Source of the DNA: Patescibacteria group bacterium
GTDB lineage: Bacteria; Patescibacteriota; CPR2; UBA1875; CAIMLA01
DNA length: 32,801 nucleotides
NCBI GenBank assembly: GCA_028718325.1
Contig: JAQUMB010000009.1
Location: forward strand, 1-32,801
Reading direction: 5' to 3'
How positions within the stretch are numbered: the first letter of the stretch is position 1; the number at the start of each line of letters is the position of its first letter. Under the pieces are notes generated by a model that saw only the letters and a program-made list of their open reading frames with translations, had not been told where the DNA came from and made no database searches. Both the position numbers and the translations under genes were made by a program. Shown here piece by piece: positions 16,375 through 24,636 of the stretch.

Positions 16375-17293
16375 TTTCTTCCTCCATAATATTTCTGCCA
16401 GTCAATTCGATAAAGACATCCTCGAGCGAAGCCTTGCTAACGGTCAGATCAATAGGATTATATTTATCAATCTCTTTCAGCACTTTGTTTAGATCTGACT
16501 TTTTGTTTAATACAAGCTCATAGTGATACTCTTTACCTGCGACATAGTCCAGTTCGCCAAAGACCGAAAACTTCTCCAAATCTTTTTTCAGTCCTTTGGT
16601 TACAAATTTAACTTTGATCGGATGTTTTGCGTGTTTGATTAGTTCATGAGTTTCATCAATTGCCACAATTTTCCCGTTATCCATAATTCCGATCCGATCA
16701 CATAAAATCTCGGCTTCCTCCATGTAATGAGTGGTAAGGATAATCGTCTTACCTTTCTTTTTGATTGCCGAGATAATGTCCCACAAATTTCTCCTCGAGA
16801 TGGGGTCAAGACCGGTTGTCGGCTCGTCTAGAAACACAATTTCCGGATCATTGATGAGGCTTGCGACGATTGAAAAACGCTGTTTCTGTCCACCTGATAA
16901 ATTGTTGACATATTCGTGTCGTTTGGCTTCTAGACCAACTTGCTTTAAAAGTCCGACTGGATCTACTTCGATATCATAAAAACTGGCGAAAAGATCTACT
17001 ATTTCATCTAGCTTTAGGTAGTGGTAATAAGCCGAAGATTGGAGCTGAATCCCAATCTCCCGCTTGACCTCTCGAAGATGTTTTTTGATATCAAACCCTA
17101 GAACCTTCACTTCACCAGACGTTGGCTGCCTCAGACCTTCTATTATTTCTAATGTCGTTGTTTTACCAGCGCCATTTTCGCCGATCAACCCAAAAACTTC
17201 TCCTCGATAAACATCAAAGGAGGTATTGTCAACAGCAGCAAAATTATTATATTTTTTTACTAAGTTTTTGACTTCTATGACTTTTTCTATCAC
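16367..17293 (-). CDS. ABC-2 transporter ATPase
   Basis: This 308-residue ATPase has Walker A GENGAGKTT (residues 38-46), the Q-loop at Gln83 or Gln85, signature LSGGQKQ (132-138), Walker B IVFLDEP (152-158) and switch His189. A C-terminal extension of about 85 residues, ending in SLEDVFIELTGRNI, is typical of DrrA/CcmA-like subunits. It pairs with the overlapping permease downstream. The start is GTG 17293 with GAGGT seven bases upstream. tRNA-Arg lies immediately ahead. Confidence 0.93.
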   Translation of the reverse strand: MIEKVIEVKNLVKKYNNFAAVDNTSFDVYRGEVFGLIGENGAGKTTTLEIIEGLRQPTSGEVKVLGFDIKKHLREVKREIGIQLQSSAYYHYLKLDEIVDLFASFYDIEVDPVGLLKQVGLEAKRHEYVNNLSGGQKQRFSIVASLINDPEIVFLDEPTTGLDPISRRNLWDIISAIKKKGKTIILTTHYMEEAEILCDRIGIMDNGKIVAIDETHELIKHAKHPIKVKFVTKGLKKDLEKFSVFGELDYVAGKEYHYELVLNKKSDLNKVLKEIDKYNPIDLTVSKASLEDVFIELTGRNIMEEESV

Positions 17294-17315
17294 AAACTAC
17301 CTCATCATTATTTAT

Positions 17316-17392
17316 TGGCGACCCCGGCAGGAGTCGAACCTGCGACCTAGACGTTAGGAGTGTCTCGCTCTATCCAACTGAGCTACGGGGTC
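17316..17392 (-). tRNA. tRNA-Arg (CCT)
   Basis: The minus-strand cloverleaf has acceptor GACCCCG/CGGGGTC, D stem GCTC/GAGC and anticodon loop CTCCTAA with anticodon CCT. The T arm is GCAGG-TTCGACT-CCTGC, the discriminator is G and the CCA is encoded. The anticodon stem (AGACA/CGTCT) has one A-C mismatch next to the loop. Confidence 0.93.
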
Positions 17393-17453
17393 CTAATAAC
17401 CGTCTCATTTTAGCACAAATTAGCTTTCATAAAAAGCGTCCTGTGGTTGCCTA

Positions 17454-17966
17454 TTATTTTTTCTTATTATTGCTGATCGTAAATTTTTCGTGTACTGTCT
17501 CATAATCATACAGTTCTTCGGGATTAAACCAGTGTTCGATCTCGGCCTTGGCATCGTTTTCATCCCCTGAGGCATGAATGATATTCGGGACACCGATTTC
17601 TTGTTTGTTTGCATGATCATAGCTCATATGAGAGTAATCTCCCCTTATCGTTCCCGGTTGTGAACTCTTTGGTTCCGTACTCCCAACCATTTTTCTGACT
17701 AAGCTGATGGCCTCAACTCCTTCTAGAACAATCGCCACCACCGGACCGGCCATCATCATTGTCACTGTGATATCAAAAACTTTTTGATTGTGTCTGGTTA
17801 TCATTTTGCCGATATCTTCATAATGTTTGTGGTAATGATTTTTATCGGGACTAATCATTTTCATTCCAACAATTTTCAGACCGACCTTTTCAAAACGAGT
17901 AATAATCTCACCAACCAGTCCGCGTTGTACTGTATCCGGCTTTAACAGAATTAATGTTCTTTCCAT
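17454..17966 (-). CDS. ndk: Nucleoside diphosphate kinase
   Basis: NDK moves the gamma phosphate from ATP to other nucleoside diphosphates through a phospho-histidine. The protein begins MERTLILLKPDTVQRGLVGEI. It carries the nucleotide-binding arginine of ITRHNQ, VRKMVGSTEP, PGTIRGDYS and the catalytic histidine in NIIHASGD. At 170 residues it is longer than the usual 130-150. The extra length comes from about ten residues between RGDYS and NIIH and from a C-terminal tail, as in a known longer subgroup. I chose ATG 17966 because it follows AAGGAAAGG; a TTG at 17990 overlapping the protease stop codon is less likely. It is co-directional with the M16 protease and separated from it by 20 bases. 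Confidence 0.95.
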   Translation of the reverse strand: MERTLILLKPDTVQRGLVGEIITRFEKVGLKIVGMKMISPDKNHYHKHYEDIGKMITRHNQKVFDITVTMMMAGPVVAIVLEGVEAISLVRKMVGSTEPKSSQPGTIRGDYSHMSYDHANKQEIGVPNIIHASGDENDAKAEIEHWFNPEELYDYETVHEKFTISNNKKK

Positions 17967-17986
17967 ATTTCCTTTCCTTTCATCCT

Positions 17987-19243
17987 TCAACTATTTAATG
18001 TTTCACTAAACTTTGCTTCATCCTTGAATGGTCCGATCAGAGCCAGACAAAGTTTTTTTTCATCAAATATTTTTTTTGCCAATTCACTAATCTCTTTGGC
18101 CGTAACTTTTTCTGTTTTTTCGATTTTCTCTTCTAGGGTCTCATGCTCTATACCGTATAGTTCCGTCATGGCATTCAGTTCGCTACGGAATTCACTATCT
18201 TCGTATGACAAAGTCAAAATCCCCGTCATAAAATCTTTGGTTTTTTGCAATTCATCCTCAGGAATATTTTCGGCTGCTTTTCCGTAAATTTCCTTGATGA
18301 TCTTGACCGCATCGTATATTTTCTCGTTGTTTACCCCGGCAAAAGTAGCAATGGCGCCTACGTCATACATATTGTCGGCAAAGGTTCTGACATAATAAGC
18401 CAAGCCTCTTTTCTCTCGGACTTCGCTAAACATTCTCGAACTCATATTTCCGCCCAGAAGAGTTGCCAAAACTCTGAGAGCATTTTTGTCTTCATCTTGG
18501 ACGCTTACCCCGGGATAGCCCAAAGCCAAATGTGTTTGTTGCGTCTTTTTGTAAATCAGGTTGACTGGCTTCTTTGTTTCATTTTTCGCCGGAAGGTACT
18601 GCTCGAAACCTTGGTTAAGTTTCTTAAAGCTGGCCTCTACTTGCGATCGGAAATCGTTCGGGATGTTGCCAGCGATAGAAACTACCGCATTGCCTGTTCT
18701 GTAATATTTGTTTCGATAATCAATAATTTCTTTGGCATGAATCTGCTTCAGTGTTTCTTTCGAGCCAATTATTTCTTGTGAAACCTGGTGATCTTCGTAG
18801 AGAGCCTCTTCAAAAAAATCTGCAACCTTTCGTCTTGGATCGTCCTCGTACATATTGAGTTCTTCAATAATCGCCCCTCTCTCTTTATTTACTTCCTGGT
18901 CCAAGATGATAGGATCTGTGGTCATTTCCGAAATTATTGCCAAAGCCTTCCCAAAAACACGTTTACTTCCCTTTAGAAAATAACCAGTATGTTCCTTTGA
19001 CGTATAGGCATTGTAAGCCGCCCCCAAACCATCAAGTTCCTTGGCCAAGAGGTAAGCACTAGGATAAGTTTTTGTTCCTTTAAAAGCCATGTGCTCAAGG
19101 AAGTGTGATATTCCCCAGATATTTGGCGTTTCGTTTCGTGAACCGGTTCGAAACATTACCATCAAGGTAAAGGAATTTGACCCCTCTATATGATCCTCAA
19201 CCACTCTCAAACCATTATCCAATTTGTAGCTTTGTATTTTCAT
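17987..19243 (-). CDS. M16-family zinc metallopeptidase
   Basis: This 418-residue protein is a pitrilysin/processing-peptidase-type (M16) protease. The inverted zinc motif HFLEH is at residues 47-51, with a further glutamate ligand in GAIIEEL near residue 127. The C-terminal half holds the second M16 domain, including a SRMFSEVREKRGLAYYV segment that usually carries the substrate-binding Arg-Tyr pair. Members degrade small peptides in the cytoplasm or at the envelope. There is no signal peptide. The start is ATG 19243 after AGGAG. Confidence 0.94.
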   Translation of the reverse strand: MKIQSYKLDNGLRVVEDHIEGSNSFTLMVMFRTGSRNETPNIWGISHFLEHMAFKGTKTYPSAYLLAKELDGLGAAYNAYTSKEHTGYFLKGSKRVFGKALAIISEMTTDPIILDQEVNKERGAIIEELNMYEDDPRRKVADFFEEALYEDHQVSQEIIGSKETLKQIHAKEIIDYRNKYYRTGNAVVSIAGNIPNDFRSQVEASFKKLNQGFEQYLPAKNETKKPVNLIYKKTQQTHLALGYPGVSVQDEDKNALRVLATLLGGNMSSRMFSEVREKRGLAYYVRTFADNMYDVGAIATFAGVNNEKIYDAVKIIKEIYGKAAENIPEDELQKTKDFMTGILTLSYEDSEFRSELNAMTELYGIEHETLEEKIEKTEKVTAKEISELAKKIFDEKKLCLALIGPFKDEAKFSETLNS

Positions 19244-19339
19244 AACACTCCTGACTTGTTAACGGCAATAGACGATTGCCAAGTCGTTTTATTATTCTAT
19301 CAATTTAAGGACTTTTTTTAAAGCTTATTTAAGGGTAAA

Positions 19340-20146
19340 ATGAAACTTGTGAATATATTTGAAGCAATATTTTTAGGGATAGTCCAAGGTATCACAGAAG
19401 TTCTTCCGATAAGCTCTTCTGGCCATCTCGTCATTATGCCTTGGATTTTTAAGTTCCCCGATCCCGGATTGGCCTTTGATGTTGCTTTGCACCTCGGCAC
19501 TCTGACCGCTATCATTATATATTTTTGGCAAGATATTTTAAGTATAATTCGAAGCTTCATAAAAACTGTCAGAAAACGTCAGATCAAATCTTTCGATGAT
19601 CGTTTGCCTTACCTGATCATGCTTGCAACAATCCCAGGTGTGGTTTTCGGCTACTTCTTAGACAGTCTGGCCGAAAAAGCTTTTCGTAGTCCTCTGATTG
19701 TTGCCGCGACAACCTTCTTTTTTGCCCTAGTTTTGTTATGGGTAGAGAGAATGGATCATCAAAAAAAGATGGAAGGGATGACGACAAAAAATGCCTTCTT
19801 CACAGGGCTTGGCCAAGCTATTGCCATAGTCCCCGGCGTTTCTCGCTCCGGTATTACGATTTCTGCTGGAATGTTTCAGGGCTTTACCAGAGAATCCGCT
19901 GCCAAATTCTCCTTCCTGATTTCTATTCCGATCATCGCTGGAGCCGGTCTTATCCAAGTCCGAAAAATCCCAGTGCAAGAATTTTCAACTTCTGTTTTCT
20001 GGGCTGGTCTGATCGCCGCCATACTTGCTAGCTTTGTCTCCGTTAAATTTTTGATGAGCTTTGTCAAAAATCATAAATTAAATGTTTTTGCTTATTATCG
20101 TTTTGGCCTGGCAGCTTTAATCATTATTTTGTACTTATGGAGGTGA
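19340..20146 (+). CDS. uppP: Undecaprenyl-diphosphatase UppP/BacA
   Basis: UppP dephosphorylates undecaprenyl diphosphate to recycle the lipid carrier for peptidoglycan and surface polysaccharide synthesis, and confers bacitracin resistance. The 268-residue membrane protein shows both conserved motifs: GITEVLPISSSGHL (about residues 16-29) and PGVSRSGITISAGMF (about 164-178). Multiple hydrophobic helices cover the rest. The start is ATG 19340 after AAGGG. Its stop codon is one base from the start of dedA, so the two genes are coupled. Confidence 0.97.
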   Translation: MKLVNIFEAIFLGIVQGITEVLPISSSGHLVIMPWIFKFPDPGLAFDVALHLGTLTAIIIYFWQDILSIIRSFIKTVRKRQIKSFDDRLPYLIMLATIPGVVFGYFLDSLAEKAFRSPLIVAATTFFFALVLLWVERMDHQKKMEGMTTKNAFFTGLGQAIAIVPGVSRSGITISAGMFQGFTRESAAKFSFLISIPIIAGAGLIQVRKIPVQEFSTSVFWAGLIAAILASFVSVKFLMSFVKNHKLNVFAYYRFGLAALIIILYLWR

Positions 20147-20147
20147 G

Positions 20148-20780
20148 ATGGTTACAGCAGTGATACATTTTCTTGGTCAAATAGTCATCAGCATGATTTC
20201 CACTCTTGGATATTTTGGGGTCTTTCTGGCTATGACCATTGAATCTGTAGGAATCCCACTTCCATCAGAGATTATCATGCCGTTTTCTGGTTATCTGGTC
20301 TATCAAGGACAGTTCAACTTTTGGCTAGTCGGGCTAGTCGGTGCTTTAGGCAATCTGGCAGGCTCATTGCTTGCTTACTGGATCGGTCTCAAGGGCGGCA
20401 GACCGCTAATTGAAAAATATGGAAAATGGATATTGATTTCCCATCACGACCTGAACACTGCCGAAAAGTGGTTCAACAAACACGGCAAGAGTACTGTTTT
20501 CTTCACCCGTTTGCTACCGATTGTTCGAACTTTTATTTCCTTTCCGGCCGGTATGAGCGAAATGAAACTATCAACCTTTAGTCTCTATACTTTTGCCGGA
20601 TCTCTACCTTGGTGTCTTGCTCTCACCTGGGTAGGTTATAAGCTAGGCGAAAACTGGGATACTATCGGAGGATATTTCCGCAAATTTGATTATCTGATTG
20701 CTATCCTACTTATTATTGGCATCATATGGTATGTCAGAAGACACATCAAAAATCTCAAAAAGACTTATCATATAAATTAA
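20148..20780 (+). CDS. DedA-family membrane protein
   Basis: This 210-residue DedA/SNARE-associated (VTT) protein has ESVGIPLPSEIIMPFSG near residue 37, AGSLLAYWIGLKGGRP near 72, and the FTRLLPIVRTFISFPAGMSEM signature near 125, followed by hydrophobic helices. DedA proteins include lipid-carrier flippases for undecaprenyl phosphate, which fits the tight coupling to uppP in one lipid-carrier recycling operon. It starts at ATG 20148, overlapped by the GGAGGTGA ribosome-binding site at the uppP end. Confidence 0.95.
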   Translation: MVTAVIHFLGQIVISMISTLGYFGVFLAMTIESVGIPLPSEIIMPFSGYLVYQGQFNFWLVGLVGALGNLAGSLLAYWIGLKGGRPLIEKYGKWILISHHDLNTAEKWFNKHGKSTVFFTRLLPIVRTFISFPAGMSEMKLSTFSLYTFAGSLPWCLALTWVGYKLGENWDTIGGYFRKFDYLIAILLIIGIIWYVRRHIKNLKKTYHIN

Positions 20781-20880
20781 ACAAGTTTAATAGTAAATAG
20801 TATCTAGTCAAATAGTTATAATGTCTAGATATTTAATCCTTCCCACCATCCCCGACGTCCAATACAAATCAAGAGTCGGG

Positions 20881-20910
20881 GTCCCGATCAAGATCCTCGG
20901 GACTGTTTTT
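20881..20910 (+). terminator. Terminator of the uppP-dedA operon
   Basis: The stem GTCCCGA (20881-20887) with TCGGGAC (20897-20903), loop of nine, is followed by TGTTTTT on the plus strand. It lies 101 bases past the dedA stop codon. Confidence 0.6.
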
Positions 20911-21162
20911 AATTCGAAAATTATGACTAATCTTTTCTCTCCCGTTCCGACAATCAGTTCGAAAAGAGAATAAACAAATGAGTGAACCTTTGAAAAGCAG
21001 ACTTACCCGAAGGGGCACTTGTTGTTGTCTGTTTTCAAAGTAGAATGAATGTAGTTTAGGATACTTTGAGAAACTGTCTTGTCGGGTGGTTTGCTCCACT
21101 TTGATAAGACAAAGTGGAACAGGAAATCGACTAGGAACTGCAAATTAAGGAGCTGTTAATAT

Positions 21163-21193
21163 AAAAAGTCTCAGATTTTACCTGAGACTTTTT
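21163..21193. terminator. Bidirectional terminator
   Basis: A 12-base stem, AAAAAGTCTCAG (21163-21174) with CTGAGACTTTTT (21182-21193), has a seven-base loop and T-runs on both strands. It is 17 bases past the stop codon of the minus-strand sortase-type protein gene. Confidence 0.85.
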
Positions 21194-21209
21194 AATAATT
21201 TATTTTGAT

Positions 21210-23273
21210 TTAGGCTAAGACTTTTCGGTATCGGCTTTTGTTCACCAAAAAAATTATGGCCAGGCAGCCAAGGGCTGTTAAGACTAGATTGATGAACAAA
21301 TTGATGAAGCCTGCCCCAGTAGTCGGCAAAACATCCCCAATTAAACCACCATTATCGGCCTCAACTACTGAAAATTCTGAAAAGTGAGATGTAGTGAAGG
21401 TAATAGTATCATTCGTCGTGTCCACAACAATATTTGTAATTCCGGTCGATGACCACTCCGTGCCATTCCAATACACAATCCTATAGTTCTCTTCAGCCGC
21501 GTCGTCACCGGCCGGGTAAGGTAAGGTAATTGTCGCTGAGAAGCCACTGGTTATCGGCGAGCCATCTTGGTTCGTAGCTGAGATACTATAAGTTTTAATC
21601 AGTCTTTCCCCGTCAGGAGCTGGGTTTTCGCTGGTTAGCGAGGTCACTGTAATGTTTACCCCTGTTGCGCCCGTCGGCAATGATTCATTAAATATGATTG
21701 TTACACCATCTTTGGTCACCGGAGTATTTGGAGCCGTGATATCAAAGGTCGTGGTATTAAAGTTCGCTGTGACGGTTGTATCAGCATCAACTGTTACTGC
21801 ACAAGTACCGGTTCCAGTACAGTCACCACCGCTCCAACCAGTAAAGGTTGAGCCATCAGCAGCTGTTGCCGTCAAAGTGACGACTGTGCCGCTCGTATAG
21901 CTTGCAGAAGACGTTCCACCATCTATATCGATGCCACCGGTATCGCTGGTGACATTACCCGTACCTGTCCCGCTAGTAGCAGCTGTCAGGGTTGGATTTG
22001 AGCCACCGCTGGTATTAAACACTGCCGTAACATTTTTTGCAGTAGTCATTGTCACTGTACAAGTGCCCGTACCGGAACAATCTCCGCTCCAGCTTGCAAA
22101 AGTTGAGCCATCTGCAGCCGTAGGTGTTAATGTAACGCTAGTACTATAGGCAAAATCGTAAGTAGAAGTTCCTCCGTCAATATCAATACCTGCAGGATCA
22201 CTAGTGACATTACCTGCTCCTGTCCCGCTAGTATCGACTGTCAAGGTTTGATCGGGTTGAGGAACAGAAAAGGTACCAGATACATTCCCATCGAAGCCAA
22301 TTTGTGGCGCCGTCCATTTGCATGTTAGCGGATCCGGATTAAGAGGATCGACCTCCACACAGTCTCCCTCAAAACCGCTAAATTCTGAATCTCCAGAAGG
22401 TGAAGCTGTCAGGATAACTTCCGTACCAGTGGTAAATTTTGCAGAGCCCTCTTGCTCTCCTGTTGTGATGTTGATACCCTCAGGCTCACTGGTTATAGTT
22501 CCATTACCTCCATTTGATACATATTTTGTAACATTTAGGGTTGGCCCATATACTCCAAAAAAAGCAAGAATATCTTGTGTGTCAGCAGCGATAGTGATAG
22601 TACAGGTATTGTTTGACCCTGTACAACCTCCTGACCAGTATTCAAATGCCGTATCCCCATCATCAGGCGTTGCCGTGAAAGTAACAGGATAGCCGATTTC
22701 AAAAGCAGCAGAAGTATTCCCTCCTTCCAAATCTATACCGGCAGGGTTGCTTGTAATATTGCCAGTTGTGAGACTGCCTGAATTATATCCAACAGTTATG
22801 GTTTTAGTTGGCCCTATTTCTCTCCAAGCTACTTGTACCCCTTTGGCAGCATCCATTGTTAATACACAAACATTGCTTGATTCTGAAGAACAGTCACTCC
22901 CCCAACTATCAAAAGCATATCCTGTGTCTGGTGTAGCGGTCAAAGTCACAACGGTCCCCTCGTCTATGGTATAAGTATTATCTATCATATTTTCACCTGG
23001 AGTATAGTTGAATCCCGACAAATCAGAAGTGACCGAACCATGTATCGTACCGGGAGTGGAGCTCTGGGTAACAGTTAAGTCATAAGGTCCTGCTGCTCTT
23101 GCATCTTTTATCATCAGGAAAGGACTGAAAGCTTGAATAACCATAAAGAATACTAGGAATAAAGCCATCCTTTTGGAGATCATTTTCTTGTGAGTTTTTA
23201 TATAACTGACATTGATAGTATGATAAGCTATCGTATTCTTGTTTTTTAGATTATTTATTCCGTCGAAACTCAT
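21210..23273 (-). CDS. LPXTG-anchored surface protein with beta-repeat domains
   Basis: This 687-residue exported protein has a signal peptide core at about residues 36-54 ending near DARAAG. It is preceded by an unusually long 30-residue basic/polar head; the start at 23273 is supported by AGGAGG six bases upstream. About six repeats of roughly 75-80 residues follow, each with GTITS/GNVTSDPAGIDI, FTYSTSVTLT and FASWSGDCSGTGTCTV-type strands (InlB B-repeat/divergent bacterial repeat type). Conserved cysteine pairs in the repeats suggest disulfides. The C-terminus has LPTTGAG, a hydrophobic helix and a basic tail, the sorting signal of sortase substrates. No sortase gene is in this window. Confidence 0.87.
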   Translation of the reverse strand: MSFDGINNLKNKNTIAYHTINVSYIKTHKKMISKRMALFLVFFMVIQAFSPFLMIKDARAAGPYDLTVTQSSTPGTIHGSVTSDLSGFNYTPGENMIDNTYTIDEGTVVTLTATPDTGYAFDSWGSDCSSESSNVCVLTMDAAKGVQVAWREIGPTKTITVGYNSGSLTTGNITSNPAGIDLEGGNTSAAFEIGYPVTFTATPDDGDTAFEYWSGGCTGSNNTCTITIAADTQDILAFFGVYGPTLNVTKYVSNGGNGTITSEPEGINITTGEQEGSAKFTTGTEVILTASPSGDSEFSGFEGDCVEVDPLNPDPLTCKWTAPQIGFDGNVSGTFSVPQPDQTLTVDTSGTGAGNVTSDPAGIDIDGGTSTYDFAYSTSVTLTPTAADGSTFASWSGDCSGTGTCTVTMTTAKNVTAVFNTSGGSNPTLTAATSGTGTGNVTSDTGGIDIDGGTSSASYTSGTVVTLTATAADGSTFTGWSGGDCTGTGTCAVTVDADTTVTANFNTTTFDITAPNTPVTKDGVTIIFNESLPTGATGVNITVTSLTSENPAPDGERLIKTYSISATNQDGSPITSGFSATITLPYPAGDDAAEENYRIVYWNGTEWSSTGITNIVVDTTNDTITFTTSHFSEFSVVEADNGGLIGDVLPTTGAGFINLFINLVLTALGCLAIIFLVNKSRYRKVLA

Positions 23274-23288
23274 GACCCTCCTTTTGTT

Positions 23289-23525
23289 TTATCGGACTAT
23301 CACAGCAAAGATTTTCTGTGCCGGACTAACTATTTGTATTAACAAAAATAGGAGCACAAATACTGCTCCACTTATTGCAACTTTTTTAATATTTACTTTC
23401 TTTGTTTTCTGGATTTTGGGGGCATTAATAGGAACAAAGGATCTAAGAGTCGTGTCAATTATTGCTTGCCCTAATATTTCTTTGTTTATGTTTTTTGTAT
23501 GCGGTCGTATTGTGTCCACATGCAT
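23289..23525 (-). CDS. Small single-pass membrane protein, possibly leaderless
   Basis: I do not recognise this 78-residue protein. It has a polar basic N-terminus (about 45 residues), then a hydrophobic helix VAISGAVFVLLFLLIQIVS near residues 47-65 and a short tail. It ends 15 bases before the start of the large LPXTG protein gene, so the two are probably cotranscribed. Its ATG (23525) has no ribosome-binding site, but a good promoter (23561-23532) would start transcription at about that base, which would make the message leaderless. The opposite strand also has an open frame here, so coding is not certain. Confidence 0.4.
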   Translation of the reverse strand: MHVDTIRPHTKNINKEILGQAIIDTTLRSFVPINAPKIQKTKKVNIKKVAISGAVFVLLFLLIQIVSPAQKIFAVIVR

Positions 23526-23531
23526 GAATAA

Positions 23532-23561
23532 ATTATCACATAACTAGATACTAGCTGTCAA
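23532..23561 (-). promoter_or_regulatory. Promoter for the small ORF and LPXTG protein gene
   Basis: The minus strand has TTGACA (23561-23556), an 18-base spacer and GATAAT (23537-23532) with a TG extension. The predicted start of transcription is near 23525, which coincides with the ATG of the 78-codon ORF. Confidence 0.65.
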
Positions 23562-23585
23562 ATATTATTAATGACGCTTGTTCGG

Positions 23586-23614
23586 TTGTTATTCATCATC
23601 TTGGGTCGTACAAT
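23586..23614 (+). promoter_or_regulatory. Promoter for the Xer-type recombinase
   Basis: The plus strand has TTGTTA (23586-23591), a 17-base spacer and TACAAT (23609-23614), about 43 bases upstream of the recombinase ATG. It is divergent from the promoter at 23532-23561. Confidence 0.55.
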
Positions 23615-23656
23615 ATAAAGCAGTTAGGCAATAGATAGTTACCAATCAGAGAAAAA

Positions 23657-24601
23657 ATGAATTTGGAAGAATTGATAGATGAGTTTCTCGAATATTGTGA
23701 GATAGAACGTGGTCATAGCGAATTGACGATTCGTAATTATGAGCATTATCTTGGTCGTTTTCTTGAATTTGCCAGAAAAGAAAAGAGAAAAGATAGCATC
23801 AAACCAAGCGACGTCAACCTAGAGTTAGTTAGAAAATATCGTCTCTATCTTAATCGCCTCGACTCAGGTCATGGCGAAACCATAAAAAAAATTACTCAAA
23901 ATTATCACATTATTGCCCTCCGTGCTTTCTTAAAATATCTCGCTAAAAAAGATATTCCAACTTTAGCAGCAGAAAAAGTTGAGCTGGGAGACGCTTCTCG
24001 GAAATCATTTACTTTCCTCGAGATAACTGAGGTAGAAAATTTACTGCGTGCCCCAGAAAAAATGCCAAATCCTAATCAACTCATCACCCTACGTGATAAA
24101 GTAATTCTCGAGACACTGTTCTCTACGGGTTTACGAGTCAGCGAGCTAGTAAATCTTGACCGAAAACAAGTCAATCTAGCCCGAGGAGAGTTCATGGTCC
24201 GTGGAAAGGGAGACAAGGAAAGAATCGTTTTTCTGTCCGATACTTCAAAAAAAGCTATCTCGGACTATCTGAAATTACGGAAAGATACATATGATCCATT
24301 GCTAGTTCACTATGGAGGGGCAAATGATGACTATGAGGACGGGGAATATATGCGTTTGACAACCCGAAGTGTCCAAAGAATGATAAAAAAATATGCCAAG
24401 CAGGCCGGGATCACAAAAAATGTTACTCCTCACGTTATCAGACACTCATTCGCGACAGATCTATTGATAAACGGGGCAGATATCAGATCTGTTCAAGAGA
24501 TGCTTGGCCATTCGTCTATCACCACAACCCAAATTTATACTCATGTGACTAATAGGCAATTGCGCGAAGTCCATAAAGCATTTCATGGCACAAGAAAATA
24601 A
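23657..24601 (+). CDS. Tyrosine recombinase, XerC/XerD type
   Basis: This 314-residue recombinase has an N-terminal SAM-like core-binding domain (about 1-105) and a catalytic domain (about 115-305). All active-site residues can be placed: Arg160 (TGLRVSEL), Lys184 (GKGDKER), His259 and Arg262 (HVIRHSFATD), His285 (LGHSSITTT) and the nucleophile Tyr294 (IYTHV). Size and motifs match the housekeeping Xer recombinases that resolve chromosome dimers, rather than phage integrases. An insertion of about 12 acidic residues (GGANDDYEDGEYMR) follows the Lys region. Only one such enzyme is visible here; whether it is the sole Xer protein cannot be told. Confidence 0.93.
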   Translation: MNLEELIDEFLEYCEIERGHSELTIRNYEHYLGRFLEFARKEKRKDSIKPSDVNLELVRKYRLYLNRLDSGHGETIKKITQNYHIIALRAFLKYLAKKDIPTLAAEKVELGDASRKSFTFLEITEVENLLRAPEKMPNPNQLITLRDKVILETLFSTGLRVSELVNLDRKQVNLARGEFMVRGKGDKERIVFLSDTSKKAISDYLKLRKDTYDPLLVHYGGANDDYEDGEYMRLTTRSVQRMIKKYAKQAGITKNVTPHVIRHSFATDLLINGADIRSVQEMLGHSSITTTQIYTHVTNRQLREVHKAFHGTRK

Positions 24602-24636
24602 ACATCTTAAAAACTCAAAATTTTTTATATGTCTAG

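Larger units (their letters stand above)
20781..21209. other. Gene-free stretch with several inverted repeats
   Basis: I see no credible gene in these 429 bases. Structure is visible: a terminator hairpin (20881-20910); a pair of 7-base arms TCTTTTC (20931-20937) and GAAAAGA (20961-20967); long imperfect arms at 20988-21002 and 21027-21040 (one base missing); and a perfect 9-base stem TCCACTTTG/CAAAGTGGA (21095-21103 and 21110-21118). A bidirectional terminator closes it (21163-21193). A small structured RNA or a decayed palindromic element are both possible. Confidence 0.5.

Noticed and set aside
20869-21099. Minus-strand 76-codon open frame
   Set aside because: It overlaps the terminator hairpin and several inverted repeats, has no recognisable protein features and no good start.
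23239-23547. Plus-strand 102-codon hydrophobic open frame
   Set aside because: It runs over the strong ribosome-binding site and start of the LPXTG gene and over a promoter on the other strand. The minus-strand small ORF fits the context better.
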